A stretch of 53,805 bases of DNA from Candidatus Eisenbacteria bacterium (GCA_030017955.1 JASEGR010000008.1:1-53805); one strand, 5' to 3'; positions 17,198 through 27,305 are shown, counted from the stretch's first letter. Numbers and translations: made by a program. Notes: generated from the letters alone by a model not told the origin.

Positions 17198-18094
17198 ATG
17201 AATGAAAAGGATATTCTGACGGAGCTCTCGCTAATACATGCCTCGCCCTGGATAAAGGGGAAGGTGAGGGAAGTCTATGACCTTGGCGAGAGACTTCTGA
17301 TAGTGGCGACGGACAGGATTTCTGCATATGATTGCGTGCTTCCGACTCCCATCCCAGGCAAGGGAAAGATCCTGACTCAGATCTCGATTTTCTGGTTCGA
17401 GATACTGTCCCACGTTGTCCGGAATCACTTCATCACTTCTTCGCTCGACTCGCTTCCCGGCGAGATGATTGAGCACAAGATGCTTCTCGAGGGAAGGTCG
17501 ATGATCGTGAAGAAAGCCAGGAGAATCGATATCGAATGTGTTGTCCGGGGATACGTTTCCGGTTCCGCCTGGAGAGAATATCTGGAGACAGGCTGCATCG
17601 GCGGAAGGAAAGCTAAATCGGGCCTCAAGGAATGCGAAAAGCTTGATGAGCCGCTTTTCACTCCGACAACGAAATCGACAACCGGGCATGATGAGCCGAG
17701 AAGCATGGAGGTGCTCCGCCGTGATTTCGGGGCAGAGCTGGTGGAAGAGCTGCGCAGAAGAAGCATCAAACTCTATTCGGAAGCGCATGAGATCGCCATG
17801 AAAAAGGGGATCATCGTTGCAGATACGAAGTTTGAGTTTGGAATGGTCGGAGAGAATCTCACTCTCATCGACGAAGCCCTCACGCCTGATTCATCGAGAT
17901 TCTGGCCGCTTCAGGGGTACTGCCCCGGCAGCCCGCAGAGAAGTCTCGATAAGCAGATCGTGAGAAACTATTTGGATTCGATTGGCTGGAGAAGAGAACC
18001 TCCTCCTCCGGTCCTTCCACGGGAAATTGTAGAAAAGACCAGACTAGGCTACGAAGACATGCTGACCAGGCTCACCGGCAGAAAGGGAATCTAA
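17198..18094 (+). CDS. purC: SAICAR synthase
   Basis: A 298-residue phosphoribosylaminoimidazole-succinocarboxamide synthase, joining aspartate to CAIR with ATP. Family motifs: GKVREVYDLGERLLIVATD, SAYDCVLPTPIPGKG, the IECVVRGYVSGSAW signature, the GHDEP motif, and DTKFEFG ... LIDEALTPDSSRFW. The length fits the bacterial long form. ATG start at 17198 has no ribosome site in its immediate upstream sequence; the nearest AGGAGGG lies about 46 bp upstream inside the 64-bp repeat. Eight bp separate it from purH. Confidence 0.96.
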   Translation: MNEKDILTELSLIHASPWIKGKVREVYDLGERLLIVATDRISAYDCVLPTPIPGKGKILTQISIFWFEILSHVVRNHFITSSLDSLPGEMIEHKMLLEGRSMIVKKARRIDIECVVRGYVSGSAWREYLETGCIGGRKAKSGLKECEKLDEPLFTPTTKSTTGHDEPRSMEVLRRDFGAELVEELRRRSIKLYSEAHEIAMKKGIIVADTKFEFGMVGENLTLIDEALTPDSSRFWPLQGYCPGSPQRSLDKQIVRNYLDSIGWRREPPPPVLPREIVEKTRLGYEDMLTRLTGRKGI

Positions 18095-18101
18095 CTCCAA
18101 A

Positions 18102-19688
18102 ATGAAAGGAGTCGTGGGACAAGTGAAACCCAGGAGAGCGCTCCTATCTGTTTCGAACAGAGAAGGGCTTGACGAGCTCGGAAGAGGGCTTTCGAGAAGC
18201 GGGGTGGAGGTCTTTGCAACACGCGGCACTGCCGGCTTCCTGAAAAAGGCCGGTATATCGTGCTTTACTCTTGAAGAGGAACTTGAACTTCCAGAGCTTC
18301 TTCACGGGAGGATAAAGACTCTCAGGGAGAAGCTTCTTGCCGGTGTACTTGTCAGAGACAACGTTTCCGGCGAAGAAGAGGAGCTTAGCGGAATCGGTGG
18401 AATTTCATTTCAGATAGTTGTCTGTAACTTCTATCCATTCTCGGATCAAGTGAAGAAAGGTGAAACTGGACCGGAAGACGCTGTTGAGATGGTTGACATA
18501 GGCGGTGTCGCTCTTGTGAGGGCTGCCGCGAAGAACTGGGAGCATGTGGCGGTACTCTCGAGGCCTTCACTCTACGGGAGCTTCATATCGGAACTCGACA
18601 GGACCGGCGAAATCTCAAGGGCAACGAGACTCGGGCTTGCTTCAATAGCTTTCAGGGACGTCAAAGAATACGACAATGACATAAGCTCATACTTCTCTCA
18701 ATTTGCGATGGCGGGTGAGGCAGGTGAGAATGACAGCCTGCCTCAGGAGCTTCTGCTGCGGCTCAAGAAGGAGAAGGAACTGAGGTATGGTGAGAATCCC
18801 GACAGGGATGGAGCTTTCTATTCAACTGGCAGGGAGGAGTTTTCTCTCTCCTCTTTGACCCAGGTTTCGGGAGAAGGGCTTTCCTACACCAATCTGCTTG
18901 ACGTGACCTCGCTCTCCAGGATTCTCAGGGTTTTCAGTGAGCCTGCGTCCTGCGTTATCAAGCACGGAAATCCGTGCGGAGTAGGAGAGGGAAGAAACTT
19001 ATCAGAGGCCTTCTCCCTGGCCATCCAGTCAGACCCGGTTTCTTCCTTTGGTTCCGTCATTGGGTTCAACAGGGAAATCGATGAAGATGCGGCAAATCTC
19101 ATTAACGCTGCAGGCTTCATCGAGGCAATCGTTGCGCCCTCTTTTTCTGAGACTGTTGTTGGTGCCCTGTCAAAGAAAAGCAAGAGGAGGAGACTTCTCC
19201 TTCTCCCATGGCTGGGGGATCCTGGCTATTATGAAGAATTCGAATTCAAACAGTGCCCCGGAGGGATGCTCGTCCAGACCAAGCCGAAACTTCTGGGGAC
19301 GGAGACACTTCAAGTTGTGACCGAAAGGAAGCCGTCGAAGGAAGAGATGGATTCACTTCTCTTCGCGTGGAAAATAGTGGAGTATGTTCAGTCGAACGCG
19401 GTAGTAATAGCAAAGGGCAAAGGCACTGTTGGAATAGGGGCAGGACAAATGAACCGGCTCTATTCCATATCGATCGCACTCAGGACCGCAGGTGAAAGAG
19501 CCGAAGGGGCTGCGATTGCTTCAGACGGTTTTTTCCCTATGGTCGACAACGTCGAAGAATGTGCCAGAGGAAAGGTCTCTTCAATAATCCAGCCCGGCGG
19601 ATCGATCAGGGACAGGGAAGTGATCGATTCATGCAACAGGCTCGGTATCTCCATGGTTTTCACGGGCAGAAGATGCTTCAAGCACTGA
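18102..19688 (+). CDS. purH: Bifunctional AICAR transformylase/IMP cyclohydrolase
   Basis: 528 residues, the usual PurH length. The N-terminal IMP cyclohydrolase/MGS-like domain (about 8-200) starts RRALLSVSNREGLDELGRGL and includes GTAGFL, HGRIKTL and VVCNFYPF. The C-terminal AICAR formyltransferase domain has KELRYGENPD, IKHGNPCGVG with the catalytic Lys-His, and the DGFFPMVDNVEEC segment. It performs the last two steps to IMP. ATG at 18102 lacks a ribosome site; GTG codons at 18114 or 18123, after AAAGGAG, are alternatives. It follows purC directly and precedes guaA. Confidence 0.96.
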   Translation: MKGVVGQVKPRRALLSVSNREGLDELGRGLSRSGVEVFATRGTAGFLKKAGISCFTLEEELELPELLHGRIKTLREKLLAGVLVRDNVSGEEEELSGIGGISFQIVVCNFYPFSDQVKKGETGPEDAVEMVDIGGVALVRAAAKNWEHVAVLSRPSLYGSFISELDRTGEISRATRLGLASIAFRDVKEYDNDISSYFSQFAMAGEAGENDSLPQELLLRLKKEKELRYGENPDRDGAFYSTGREEFSLSSLTQVSGEGLSYTNLLDVTSLSRILRVFSEPASCVIKHGNPCGVGEGRNLSEAFSLAIQSDPVSSFGSVIGFNREIDEDAANLINAAGFIEAIVAPSFSETVVGALSKKSKRRRLLLLPWLGDPGYYEEFEFKQCPGGMLVQTKPKLLGTETLQVVTERKPSKEEMDSLLFAWKIVEYVQSNAVVIAKGKGTVGIGAGQMNRLYSISIALRTAGERAEGAAIASDGFFPMVDNVEECARGKVSSIIQPGGSIRDREVIDSCNRLGISMVFTGRRCFKH

Positions 19689-19737
19689 AAATCCGCGTTA
19701 GGATGTTCTTGAGGTCGAATTTCCGGGGTGATGTCCG

Positions 19738-21258
19738 ATGATTGCGGTCCTTGACTTTGGCTCCCAGTACAAACAGCTCATTGTAAGAAGGGTGAGGGAG
19801 CTGGGTGTCTCGTGCCTGCTCTATCCATACGATATTGACCCGGATGAGCTCAGGAAACTCCGGGTATCAGGAATCATTCTAAGCGGAAGTCCTAAAAGTG
19901 TAACTGAGGATGGTGCCCTTCTTCCGCATCCTGGAATTCTCTCGCTCGGGGTGCCGATTCTTGGCATCTGCTACGGAATGCAAGCCCTGTCCCGCCTGCT
20001 GGGCGGGGAGATAGTCCGGTCGTCGAAAAGAGAGTACGGATTCTCCGAACTTGAGCTCATCAAGCGGGGCGAGCTTTTCTACGGCATCGGGATGCATTCG
20101 AAAGTCTGGATGAGCCACGGCGATAATGTCTTGGTTCTTCCTGACGGGTTCGTCAGAGCTGCGCGGACAAAAGACTGCAGGAATGCCGCGGCATTTCACG
20201 AAGAGAGAAGAATATTCCTGGTGCAATTTCATCCGGAGGTGACGCATACAGGTTGTGGAAGAAAAGTGATAGGCAATTTTGTGTTTCGGGTATGTAGAAG
20301 CAGGAAAGACTGGAGAAGCAAGGGATTCGTTGAGGAGTCAATTGCTCTCTTGAGGAATGAAATCGGGGAGAAGAAGGTTATATGCGGATTGAGCGGTGGC
20401 GTTGATTCAACGGTCACCGCGGTTCTTCTCAAGAAAGCCGTTGGGGATTCGCTGATTCCAGTCTTTGTTGATCACGGCCTTCTGAGGGAAGGAGAGAAGG
20501 AAGAAGTCCTGAGAAACGTCAAGCGGCTGGGCCTCGCTGTACGGAGCGTTGATGCGAGGGATAGATTCCTCTCGAATCTCAAGGGAATAGTTGACCCCGA
20601 GGAAAAGAGAAAGGTCATCGGAAGAGAATTCGTCGGAGTCTTCGATGAAATTGCAGGCTCTGCCGGTGCGACCTTTCTCGCACAGGGGACACTCTATCCT
20701 GACGTGGTAGAGAGCGGCCGTGTGGGCTCTTCATCGAGTGCGATAAAAAGCCATCACAATGTCGGAGGACTTCCCGGTGACATGAAGCTCAGAGTGGTCG
20801 AACCCCTGAGGCTCCTCTTCAAAGACGAAGTAAGGAAGGTGGGGAAGGTTCTCGGGATTCCCGATTCGATGCTGTCAAGGCATCCTTTTCCGGGCCCTGG
20901 TCTCGCAGTAAGAATCATTGGAGAAGTTGACGCCAGGTCTGTTGAGATTCTGAGAAAAGCCGATTCTATATTCCTGGAAGAGCTAAAGGTAGCCAAGCTC
21001 CTGGGGAAAGTCTGGCAGGCGTTTGCCGTCCTTCTTCCCGTGAGAACAGTCGGTGTCATGGGAGATGAAAGGAGCTATGAGAGGGTGGTTGCAATAAGGG
21101 CTGTGACAAGCCGGGACGGGATGACGGCGGATTGGGCGCGGCTTCCTCACCGATTTCTGGCCAAGGTGTCAAACAGGATAGTAAATGAGGTGAAGGAGAT
21201 CGGCAGGGTGGTCTATGACGTCTCTTCAAAGCCTCCCTCAACGATAGAATGGGAATGA
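19738..21258 (+). CDS. guaA: GMP synthase (glutamine-hydrolysing)
   Basis: 506 residues. It converts XMP to GMP using ATP and glutamine-derived ammonia. The N-terminal class I glutamine amidotransferase has the nucleophile Cys78 in GICYGMQ and FHPEVTHT for the His/Glu. The ATP pyrophosphatase domain has the P-loop GLSGGVDST and the DHGLLREGE strand. The dimerisation domain ends in SKPPSTIEWE, the canonical terminus. ATG start after GGGGTGATG. It completes the route from purN-purC-purH to GMP. One feature to note is the unusual FGSQYKQLI (family usually FGSQYTQLI). Confidence 0.97.
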   Translation: MIAVLDFGSQYKQLIVRRVRELGVSCLLYPYDIDPDELRKLRVSGIILSGSPKSVTEDGALLPHPGILSLGVPILGICYGMQALSRLLGGEIVRSSKREYGFSELELIKRGELFYGIGMHSKVWMSHGDNVLVLPDGFVRAARTKDCRNAAAFHEERRIFLVQFHPEVTHTGCGRKVIGNFVFRVCRSRKDWRSKGFVEESIALLRNEIGEKKVICGLSGGVDSTVTAVLLKKAVGDSLIPVFVDHGLLREGEKEEVLRNVKRLGLAVRSVDARDRFLSNLKGIVDPEEKRKVIGREFVGVFDEIAGSAGATFLAQGTLYPDVVESGRVGSSSSAIKSHHNVGGLPGDMKLRVVEPLRLLFKDEVRKVGKVLGIPDSMLSRHPFPGPGLAVRIIGEVDARSVEILRKADSIFLEELKVAKLLGKVWQAFAVLLPVRTVGVMGDERSYERVVAIRAVTSRDGMTADWARLPHRFLAKVSNRIVNEVKEIGRVVYDVSSKPPSTIEWE

Positions 21259-21343
21259 GGAGAAACGGAGCCAGCCAAGGCTCATTGGCCATCCGGTCGT
21301 CATCGTTGGCGAGACGGCGTGCGTATCTGAGAGAAAGGGACCT

Positions 21344-24286
21344 GTGAGAAGAATTGTATTCCTGGCGGCTCTTGTCGTTCTTTTCCTTCCGGGACCTTTG
21401 CTCTCAGCGCCGCTCCACCCCGAAGTGGTTGAGCAGCTCAAGTCAGAAGGGAAGCTCGGCCTCTTCGTCGAGGAAAAGAAGGAATTGGCGAAACTCGGCG
21501 TTGACCGCCCTTCGCAGAAGCCCGGGGAATCTATTCGAAGGAAAAACAGGCGTCTCTCTGCAAGAAGCTTCGTGACAGGCTGGAATACGCTTGCCATTTT
21601 GGTTGAATTTCAAGATGTAACAGCCCGTAAGACTAAAGGTTATATTGATACACTTTTGTTCAGCAAGGGGGTGTATCCCACCGGCAGCATGCGGGACTAC
21701 TACCTTGAAAATTCCTATGGGAGCTTCGACCTGATTGGGACAACCACGGTCTGGGTCAAGGTTCCCCACCCGATGTCCTATTACACCATGAACGGCGGGA
21801 CCTCGAACTTTGGACTCTGCGCCTCGTGCTACCCACAGAATGCGCAAGGTCTTGTTGAGGAAGCGGTCCAGCTTGCGGACCCTCTTGTGGATTTTTCTCA
21901 GTTTGACAATGACGGAGACGGGGTTGTGGATGGTATCATTGTCATTCATGCAGGAATGGGCTATGAGAACAGCGGTTCTCCGTCTGATTTCCACTCTCAC
22001 TTCTGGTTTGTGCAGAACCCTCCTCTTGTCGATGGCGTTCATATCCTCGAATATGCCTTTGCCCCCGAGCTCGGCTCGATAGGAGTCCCTGCCCATGAGT
22101 TTGGCCACGTCATGGGGCTTCCTGATCTTTATGACACTTCCCCCCCTTATTCACAGGGAGTTGGCTTCTGGTCTCTGATGGGAACAGGGGTTTGGGGAGG
22201 TCCCCAGTCGGACGGCGATCCGTACAACGATGATTCCAGGCCGGTCCATCTTGATGCCTGGTCAAAGGCAGCTCTTGGTTTTGTGATCCCTGACGAGCCT
22301 TCGACAAACCAGACATCCGTTTCGATCCCGGCTGCAGAAGACAATGCCTTTTCGCTGAAGCTCTGGAAAAACGGTCTTGCCGGGCAGGAGTACTTCCTCG
22401 TCGAAAACAGGAAGAGGCGGCTTTTTGACGAATATCTGAAGGGTGAAGGACTTCTTATCTACCATATCGATGAATCGGTCTATGGAAATGATGACAAGAA
22501 CCACTACATGGTGGCAGTTGAGCAGGCGGATGGAAGAAGGGACCTTGAATCAAACAAAGAAGCTGACTCAGGAGATCCGTTCCCCGGAAGTACCTGGAAC
22601 AGGGAATTCGGCCCGAACACGAATCCGGGCTCAAAATCATACTCCGGCAGCGATGTCCAGGTTGCGGTTTCCGGGATTTCAAATCCGGGGCTGGTCATGA
22701 AGGCAGACGTGACCGTCGAAACCACGCCATCACTGCGGATTTCAACTGCCAGTGTTGTCGATACGTTTCCCATAGGGAATGGCGACGGCCGCCCTGATTT
22801 CGACGAGGATTTCAAGCTTAAGTTTTCGGTGAGAAATGACGGCACCGATGCCCCGGGTGTGAATGTGTCCTTTGTTGGTGAGGGCAATCCTCCTGGATAC
22901 CTTGAGATTCAACAGAGTTCGCTTGATCTTGGACAGATCGGCGGTGACTCTGAGGCAGAAGGGACTTTCGATTTTCACGTCAAGTCACAACCTCCTTCGG
23001 ATCCCTTTCCAGTATGGATTGTATTCAAGCTGACGTCCGGAACCTATTCTTCCTCAGACAGTGTTGTTGTCCTCATAGGCGATGCGTACGGGCTGTCGGA
23101 GGAGGTTGAGAGCGGTGCAGCCGGCTGGAGTCATTATCCTGTCAGGAGCGGATATTCGGATCAGTGGCGTATCTCAGGTCAGAGAGCAAGAAGCGGGACT
23201 CACAGCTGGAAATGCGGGATGGGAGGACTGGCGCCATACGGCAACCTCTTGGATGCGGCCCTGGTCACACCGTTCTTCATGCTTGGAGAGGATTCAAAGC
23301 TTGCGTTCTACTACTGGATTGACGCCGAGACTTTGAGCCTGAACAGGGCATGGGACGGCGGAACTGTCGAGATGAGTTCCGACGGCAAGACATGGAAAGA
23401 GATTGCGCCTGCCGGAGGCTATCCCTTTACAATCGAAGGCAATCCTGACAGCCCAATTTCACGGAGGGGCGCATTTTCTGGAAGCAGCGAGAAGTCTGTT
23501 CCCGGCGGGTGGATACCGGCTGAGTTTGACCTTTCTTCAGTAAGCGGACCCTGCAGAGTCAGGTTCAGATTCGGCGCAGACGGCAGCGTAGGCGGGGAGG
23601 GTTGGTACATCGATGACATCACCGTGACCACAAGATACGATCCATATGTCGTGCAGCTCGAATCGCCCTATCTCCAATCAGGAAAGGTGACACTCACCTG
23701 GACGATACATGAGATCACGGGAGCCTACTCAAGGGACGGATTCAACGTCTACAGGTCATCTTCTCTCGATGAGATTTCCTGCCTGGGAATTGCCCCGAGT
23801 CAATACATCAAGCTGAACAGTCTTCCGATCCAGCCATCCCCCGGCGATTCGACCCTTTCGTTTGTTGACTCGACAGTCACCGAGGGATACGCCTACTCAT
23901 ATATCCTGGAGGATTCCTCGGCCACAAAGGGTACGAGGACACATGGTCCCAGGAGTATTTACATCCCGCGCGGGATCGCAAGCTCGTCGATTTCGCGTCC
24001 TTTTCCTAATCCGTTTCTTGCCGAAAACACTAATTGTGAGATCGCTGTGTTTGTGGCAGAGGGGGCGAATGGCGCGGTCCTGAACGTCCCTGTCGAGGCA
24101 AAGATCTTTAATCCCATGGGGAGACTCACGAGATCATTCAAGCAGAGATTGATCACTTCCGGCTACCACAAAATCGTGTGGGACGGAAAAACCGACGAAG
24201 GGAAGAGAGCTCCAGCGGGGTTATACATGGCCAGAATCTCGGTGGGAGGACTTTCCGTCACCAGAACAATCGTCCTTCTGAGATAG
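21344..24286 (+). CDS. Exported M6 (immune inhibitor A-type) metalloprotease with sorting tail
   Basis: 980 residues. Signal peptide at 1-24 (RRIVFLAALVVLFLPGPLLS), then the M6 catalytic domain with zinc motif HEFGH (His251, Glu252, His255), GLPDLYD and the Met-turn WSLMG. Residues about 490-760 hold beta-sandwich domains, including an Asp-rich GNGDGRPDFDED loop that looks calcium-binding and a MAM/jelly-roll-like domain ending WYIDDI. The C-terminus is a FlgD/T9SS-like domain (PFPNPF, VWDGKTDEG, ending VLLR), the same kind as on the PLD-type protein. GTG start with GAGAAAGGGA upstream. Probably surface or secreted proteolysis. Confidence 0.93.
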   Translation: MRRIVFLAALVVLFLPGPLLSAPLHPEVVEQLKSEGKLGLFVEEKKELAKLGVDRPSQKPGESIRRKNRRLSARSFVTGWNTLAILVEFQDVTARKTKGYIDTLLFSKGVYPTGSMRDYYLENSYGSFDLIGTTTVWVKVPHPMSYYTMNGGTSNFGLCASCYPQNAQGLVEEAVQLADPLVDFSQFDNDGDGVVDGIIVIHAGMGYENSGSPSDFHSHFWFVQNPPLVDGVHILEYAFAPELGSIGVPAHEFGHVMGLPDLYDTSPPYSQGVGFWSLMGTGVWGGPQSDGDPYNDDSRPVHLDAWSKAALGFVIPDEPSTNQTSVSIPAAEDNAFSLKLWKNGLAGQEYFLVENRKRRLFDEYLKGEGLLIYHIDESVYGNDDKNHYMVAVEQADGRRDLESNKEADSGDPFPGSTWNREFGPNTNPGSKSYSGSDVQVAVSGISNPGLVMKADVTVETTPSLRISTASVVDTFPIGNGDGRPDFDEDFKLKFSVRNDGTDAPGVNVSFVGEGNPPGYLEIQQSSLDLGQIGGDSEAEGTFDFHVKSQPPSDPFPVWIVFKLTSGTYSSSDSVVVLIGDAYGLSEEVESGAAGWSHYPVRSGYSDQWRISGQRARSGTHSWKCGMGGLAPYGNLLDAALVTPFFMLGEDSKLAFYYWIDAETLSLNRAWDGGTVEMSSDGKTWKEIAPAGGYPFTIEGNPDSPISRRGAFSGSSEKSVPGGWIPAEFDLSSVSGPCRVRFRFGADGSVGGEGWYIDDITVTTRYDPYVVQLESPYLQSGKVTLTWTIHEITGAYSRDGFNVYRSSSLDEISCLGIAPSQYIKLNSLPIQPSPGDSTLSFVDSTVTEGYAYSYILEDSSATKGTRTHGPRSIYIPRGIASSSISRPFPNPFLAENTNCEIAVFVAEGANGAVLNVPVEAKIFNPMGRLTRSFKQRLITSGYHKIVWDGKTDEGKRAPAGLYMARISVGGLSVTRTIVLLR

Positions 24287-24314
24287 ACTGCGGAGGAAAA
24301 CGAATCTGAATATC

Positions 24315-26681
24315 TTGAGACATATGGTCAGCGCAGCTTTCTTCCTTGCTCTCTTCATGGGCCAGAGCTTCGGAAATCCAATTGCCTCCAGGGCCTTTTC
24401 CCTTGTTGACTCGATAGAGAACTGCGAAACCAGTGAGGTTCTCAACCGCAAGTTTGGACTCCGGGAAGCGGCGGCGAATGTTGCGGTGAAGAAGAGAGAG
24501 TTGCGCGACAGCCTCGGTGTTCTGATCTCGTCCGGTCCGATCGGGGTGCCTGCCGGCGAGAAGGAAGCAGAAAGTTTCCTGAGACTCGCAAAGCTGCTGG
24601 TCCGGGACAAGAAAGAATCCGAGGCCAGGCTTATCCTCGAAAGCGTGAGAACTGACGGCGCCGGCGGACCAGAGGCAAGAAGAAAGGCGGCCTCGATTCT
24701 TCTCCTTCTGACGATGAACTCCGGCCGGTACGAGACAGTGACGGCCTCAGATTTGAAAGACATTGAAGGGAGTCTTCTGGAAGGTCAGATTCTTGATAAG
24801 CTGGCATCCTGGAAGGAGAGAAACGGCGGCCTGGAGGGGGCGATCCAGCTCAGGAAAGTCATCCTTGAGAGATTCAAAGGTGAGCCATTCGAGGTCAAGT
24901 CCAGGCTGGCACTTGCCGGACTCTATCTTCAGTCGGGTGACGCCAAGAAGTGTGAGGATGAGCTTTCGATACTTCTTATGGATGAGAGAGTTGCCATGCA
25001 GGCACTCTTTCTGAAAGCTCAGCTTGAGGAGAAGAATTCCAAGCCGGAGAGCGCGCTGGAATATTGGAAAGAGATCATCCGGAGTTTTCCGAAAACAAAG
25101 GAGTCGGAAGAAGCCGGGAAGAGAATTCAGGCGATAAGGAGAACTCAACGGAAACCTCTTACCGACGAAGACAAGTACTTCACCTCGATCTCAGCCCTGC
25201 GCGGCCGGAGCCCCTCAAAGGCATTGCTGCAGCTGCGCCAGCTTTCATTAAGGTCAAGGCAACCGGAAGTGATGAAACTCTCTCTTGTATCCCTCGGGGA
25301 TTACCTCCAATCCAAAAGGATGTATTCTCAGGCGTTCGACGCATACAGGAAAGCGATCTCGCTGGAGAATGACCCTGGCGAAAAGGCCGGGATCGCTCTC
25401 AAGATTGGGAGAGTCTCCATGGCGATTGGAAGGTACAAGGAAGCTATATCAAGCTACACCGAGGCGTCGCGAGCTTCGCCGGGAGACGCGACCTTCGATG
25501 CGGCTCTCTGGGAGCTCGGCAGAGTCTGGGAGCATATAGGCGAACTTGACAGTGCCATAGTAGTCTACCGGCGATCTTTCTCCGTGCCGCCTTTTAGCAA
25601 TGCAAAAGCTCAGGCGGTCTCAAGAGCAGGACTCTGTGCCCTGAGGCTGGGAAGACCGGGAGAAGCGCTCGAGCTCATGACGTCTCTTTTCCGTGCCGAC
25701 ATTGACACCTCAATCCGCGGGTCCGCCCACTTCTGGGCGGGAAAGGCCCTTCTTTGCCTCGGCCTGAACGGGAAAGCGCTATCTCAGTTCGAGCTTGCAG
25801 GAAGGATGGGAGAGAATTCCTACCACGGCGTTAGAGGAAGGGAGCTTCTCGGGGAAATGTCAGGCGGTGAGCGTGGCGTAGATGGCGGGGCAGCCAGGGA
25901 TGGTTCCCAGGCATGGCGCGGCGGCAGCATGTATTATTTTCTTGAGGTACTCTCAGATAGTGATTCAACTCTCTCCCCCGACAGGGCCTTCAGAATCGCG
26001 ACCGAGCTATTCTCCTGCGGAATGAAAAGTGACGCCGCCTCACTGCTCACTAAGAACCACAGGAGCTATGACCCGTCATGCCGCCTCCTGAGAGCTTTCC
26101 TGCTGAGTTATGAATCCATGGTGCCGCAGTCTCTTCTTGTCGGCCGCACCATTCCGGATGGGAGCTACAACCTGTCACTTCCTTACGGAAAAGCCAAAGT
26201 GCTTCATCCGCTGGCCTTTGTAAGTGAGTTTTCAACTGCCTCCAGCCGCGCCGGGGTGGACATGCTTCTTCTCCTCTCCATAGCCAAGAGCGAAAGCTCA
26301 TTTGAACCTCAATCGGTTTCTCCGAAGGGAGCGACGGGCCTGATGCAGCTCATGCCCCAGACGGCGCGAAGTATCTCGCGAAAGGCCGGCCTCAAGAGAG
26401 TAGAGAAGAAGGAACTCTTCTCGCCTGAAAAGAACACGCTTCTTGGCGCGCACGAGCTCTCCAGAATGATTGAACGGTTCAATGGAAACCTTACTTTTGC
26501 GATTGCCGCCTACAACGCCGGACCTGACGCGGTAGCGAGTTGGGTCAGCACAAGCAGCGAGAAAGATCCCGACATGTTTGTCGAAACAATTCCGTATAAG
26601 GAAACAAGAAAATATGTGAAAGATGTGATCGCATCCTATGCTGCTTATTCTGAGCTGTATCCAAATCTGTCCCGGGAGTAG
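24315..26681 (+). CDS. TPR-rich Slt-type soluble lytic transglycosylase
   Basis: 788 residues: hydrophobic export segment (HMVSAAFFLALFMGQSFG), a long alpha-solenoid of TPR-like repeats (about 80-560), and a C-terminal SLT domain with catalytic Glu660 in SESSFEPQSVS, then GATGLMQLMP and FAIAAYNAGP. It cleaves peptidoglycan glycan strands in the periplasm; the solenoid resembles the doughnut of Slt70. The TTG at 24315 is 18 nt from GGAGG (24292-24296). An in-frame CTG at 24306 is better spaced, and ATG at 24324 is another option. It begins 28 bp after the M6 gene, so the two are likely co-transcribed. Confidence 0.93.
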   Translation: MRHMVSAAFFLALFMGQSFGNPIASRAFSLVDSIENCETSEVLNRKFGLREAAANVAVKKRELRDSLGVLISSGPIGVPAGEKEAESFLRLAKLLVRDKKESEARLILESVRTDGAGGPEARRKAASILLLLTMNSGRYETVTASDLKDIEGSLLEGQILDKLASWKERNGGLEGAIQLRKVILERFKGEPFEVKSRLALAGLYLQSGDAKKCEDELSILLMDERVAMQALFLKAQLEEKNSKPESALEYWKEIIRSFPKTKESEEAGKRIQAIRRTQRKPLTDEDKYFTSISALRGRSPSKALLQLRQLSLRSRQPEVMKLSLVSLGDYLQSKRMYSQAFDAYRKAISLENDPGEKAGIALKIGRVSMAIGRYKEAISSYTEASRASPGDATFDAALWELGRVWEHIGELDSAIVVYRRSFSVPPFSNAKAQAVSRAGLCALRLGRPGEALELMTSLFRADIDTSIRGSAHFWAGKALLCLGLNGKALSQFELAGRMGENSYHGVRGRELLGEMSGGERGVDGGAARDGSQAWRGGSMYYFLEVLSDSDSTLSPDRAFRIATELFSCGMKSDAASLLTKNHRSYDPSCRLLRAFLLSYESMVPQSLLVGRTIPDGSYNLSLPYGKAKVLHPLAFVSEFSTASSRAGVDMLLLLSIAKSESSFEPQSVSPKGATGLMQLMPQTARSISRKAGLKRVEKKELFSPEKNTLLGAHELSRMIERFNGNLTFAIAAYNAGPDAVASWVSTSSEKDPDMFVETIPYKETRKYVKDVIASYAAYSELYPNLSRE

Positions 26682-26735
26682 CGGAAACCGGGCGGGCGCA
26701 TCCGGATCTCAGGAGCGGGGGTAAAAGGGATAGGC

Positions 26736-27305
26736 ATGTTTTTTTTCTCTGAGCTAAAACGGAAATCTATTCACTTTGCATCTCTGGTCATACCTCTCTG
26801 GTACTATTATGCCCCGACGGAGACTGTTGCCAGAAGGGTTCTTCTTGTTGTCACTCTGATTGTTCTCCTGGTGGATACAGTACGGTTGAATCAGCCGAGA
26901 GTAAGGAACTTTTTCCGCTATTTCCTTGGGGAACTGATACGGGACCATGAGGATATTAGTCTCCTGGGTTCGACCTATCTGCTTCTTGCCACGCTGCTCA
27001 CAGTCCATCTTTTTCCGAAAGCACCTGCGGTCGCCTGTGTCTCCTTCCTGATAGTGGGTGACACGATGGCGGCTCTCTTCGGAAAAGCTTTTGGCAGGAC
27101 TCGTGTCTTTGGCAAGACAGTTGAGGGCAGCGCGGCCTGTTTCGTCTCGTGTCTGATTGTCGGCTGGATTGTGCCGGGGCTAACGCCCGCACAGATCTTT
27201 GCCGGCTCACTTGTTGGCACCATCTTTGAGCTTCTACCTATACCCTTGGATGATAATTTCCGCATTCCACTTTCGGCCGGCTTTGCCATGAGCCTCGTCG
27301 GGTGA
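26736..27305 (+). CDS. Diacylglycerol/polyprenol kinase-like membrane protein (Dgk1/SEC59 family)
   Basis: A 189-residue integral membrane protein with about six hydrophobic segments. The family fingerprint is visible: RKSIHFASLVIPL at the N-terminus, VLLVDTVRL, then SFLIVGDTMAALFGKAFGR, VFGKTVEGSAACF and FELLPIPLDDNFRIPL. Members use CTP to phosphorylate diacylglycerol, dolichol or phytol, and relatives include CDP-diglyceride synthases. The substrate here is unknown; a role in recycling lipid or prenol carriers is plausible. It follows the transglycosylase by 54 bp. The end is followed by about 500 bp without a gene. Confidence 0.8.
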   Translation: MFFFSELKRKSIHFASLVIPLWYYYAPTETVARRVLLVVTLIVLLVDTVRLNQPRVRNFFRYFLGELIRDHEDISLLGSTYLLLATLLTVHLFPKAPAVACVSFLIVGDTMAALFGKAFGRTRVFGKTVEGSAACFVSCLIVGWIVPGLTPAQIFAGSLVGTIFELLPIPLDDNFRIPLSAGFAMSLVG

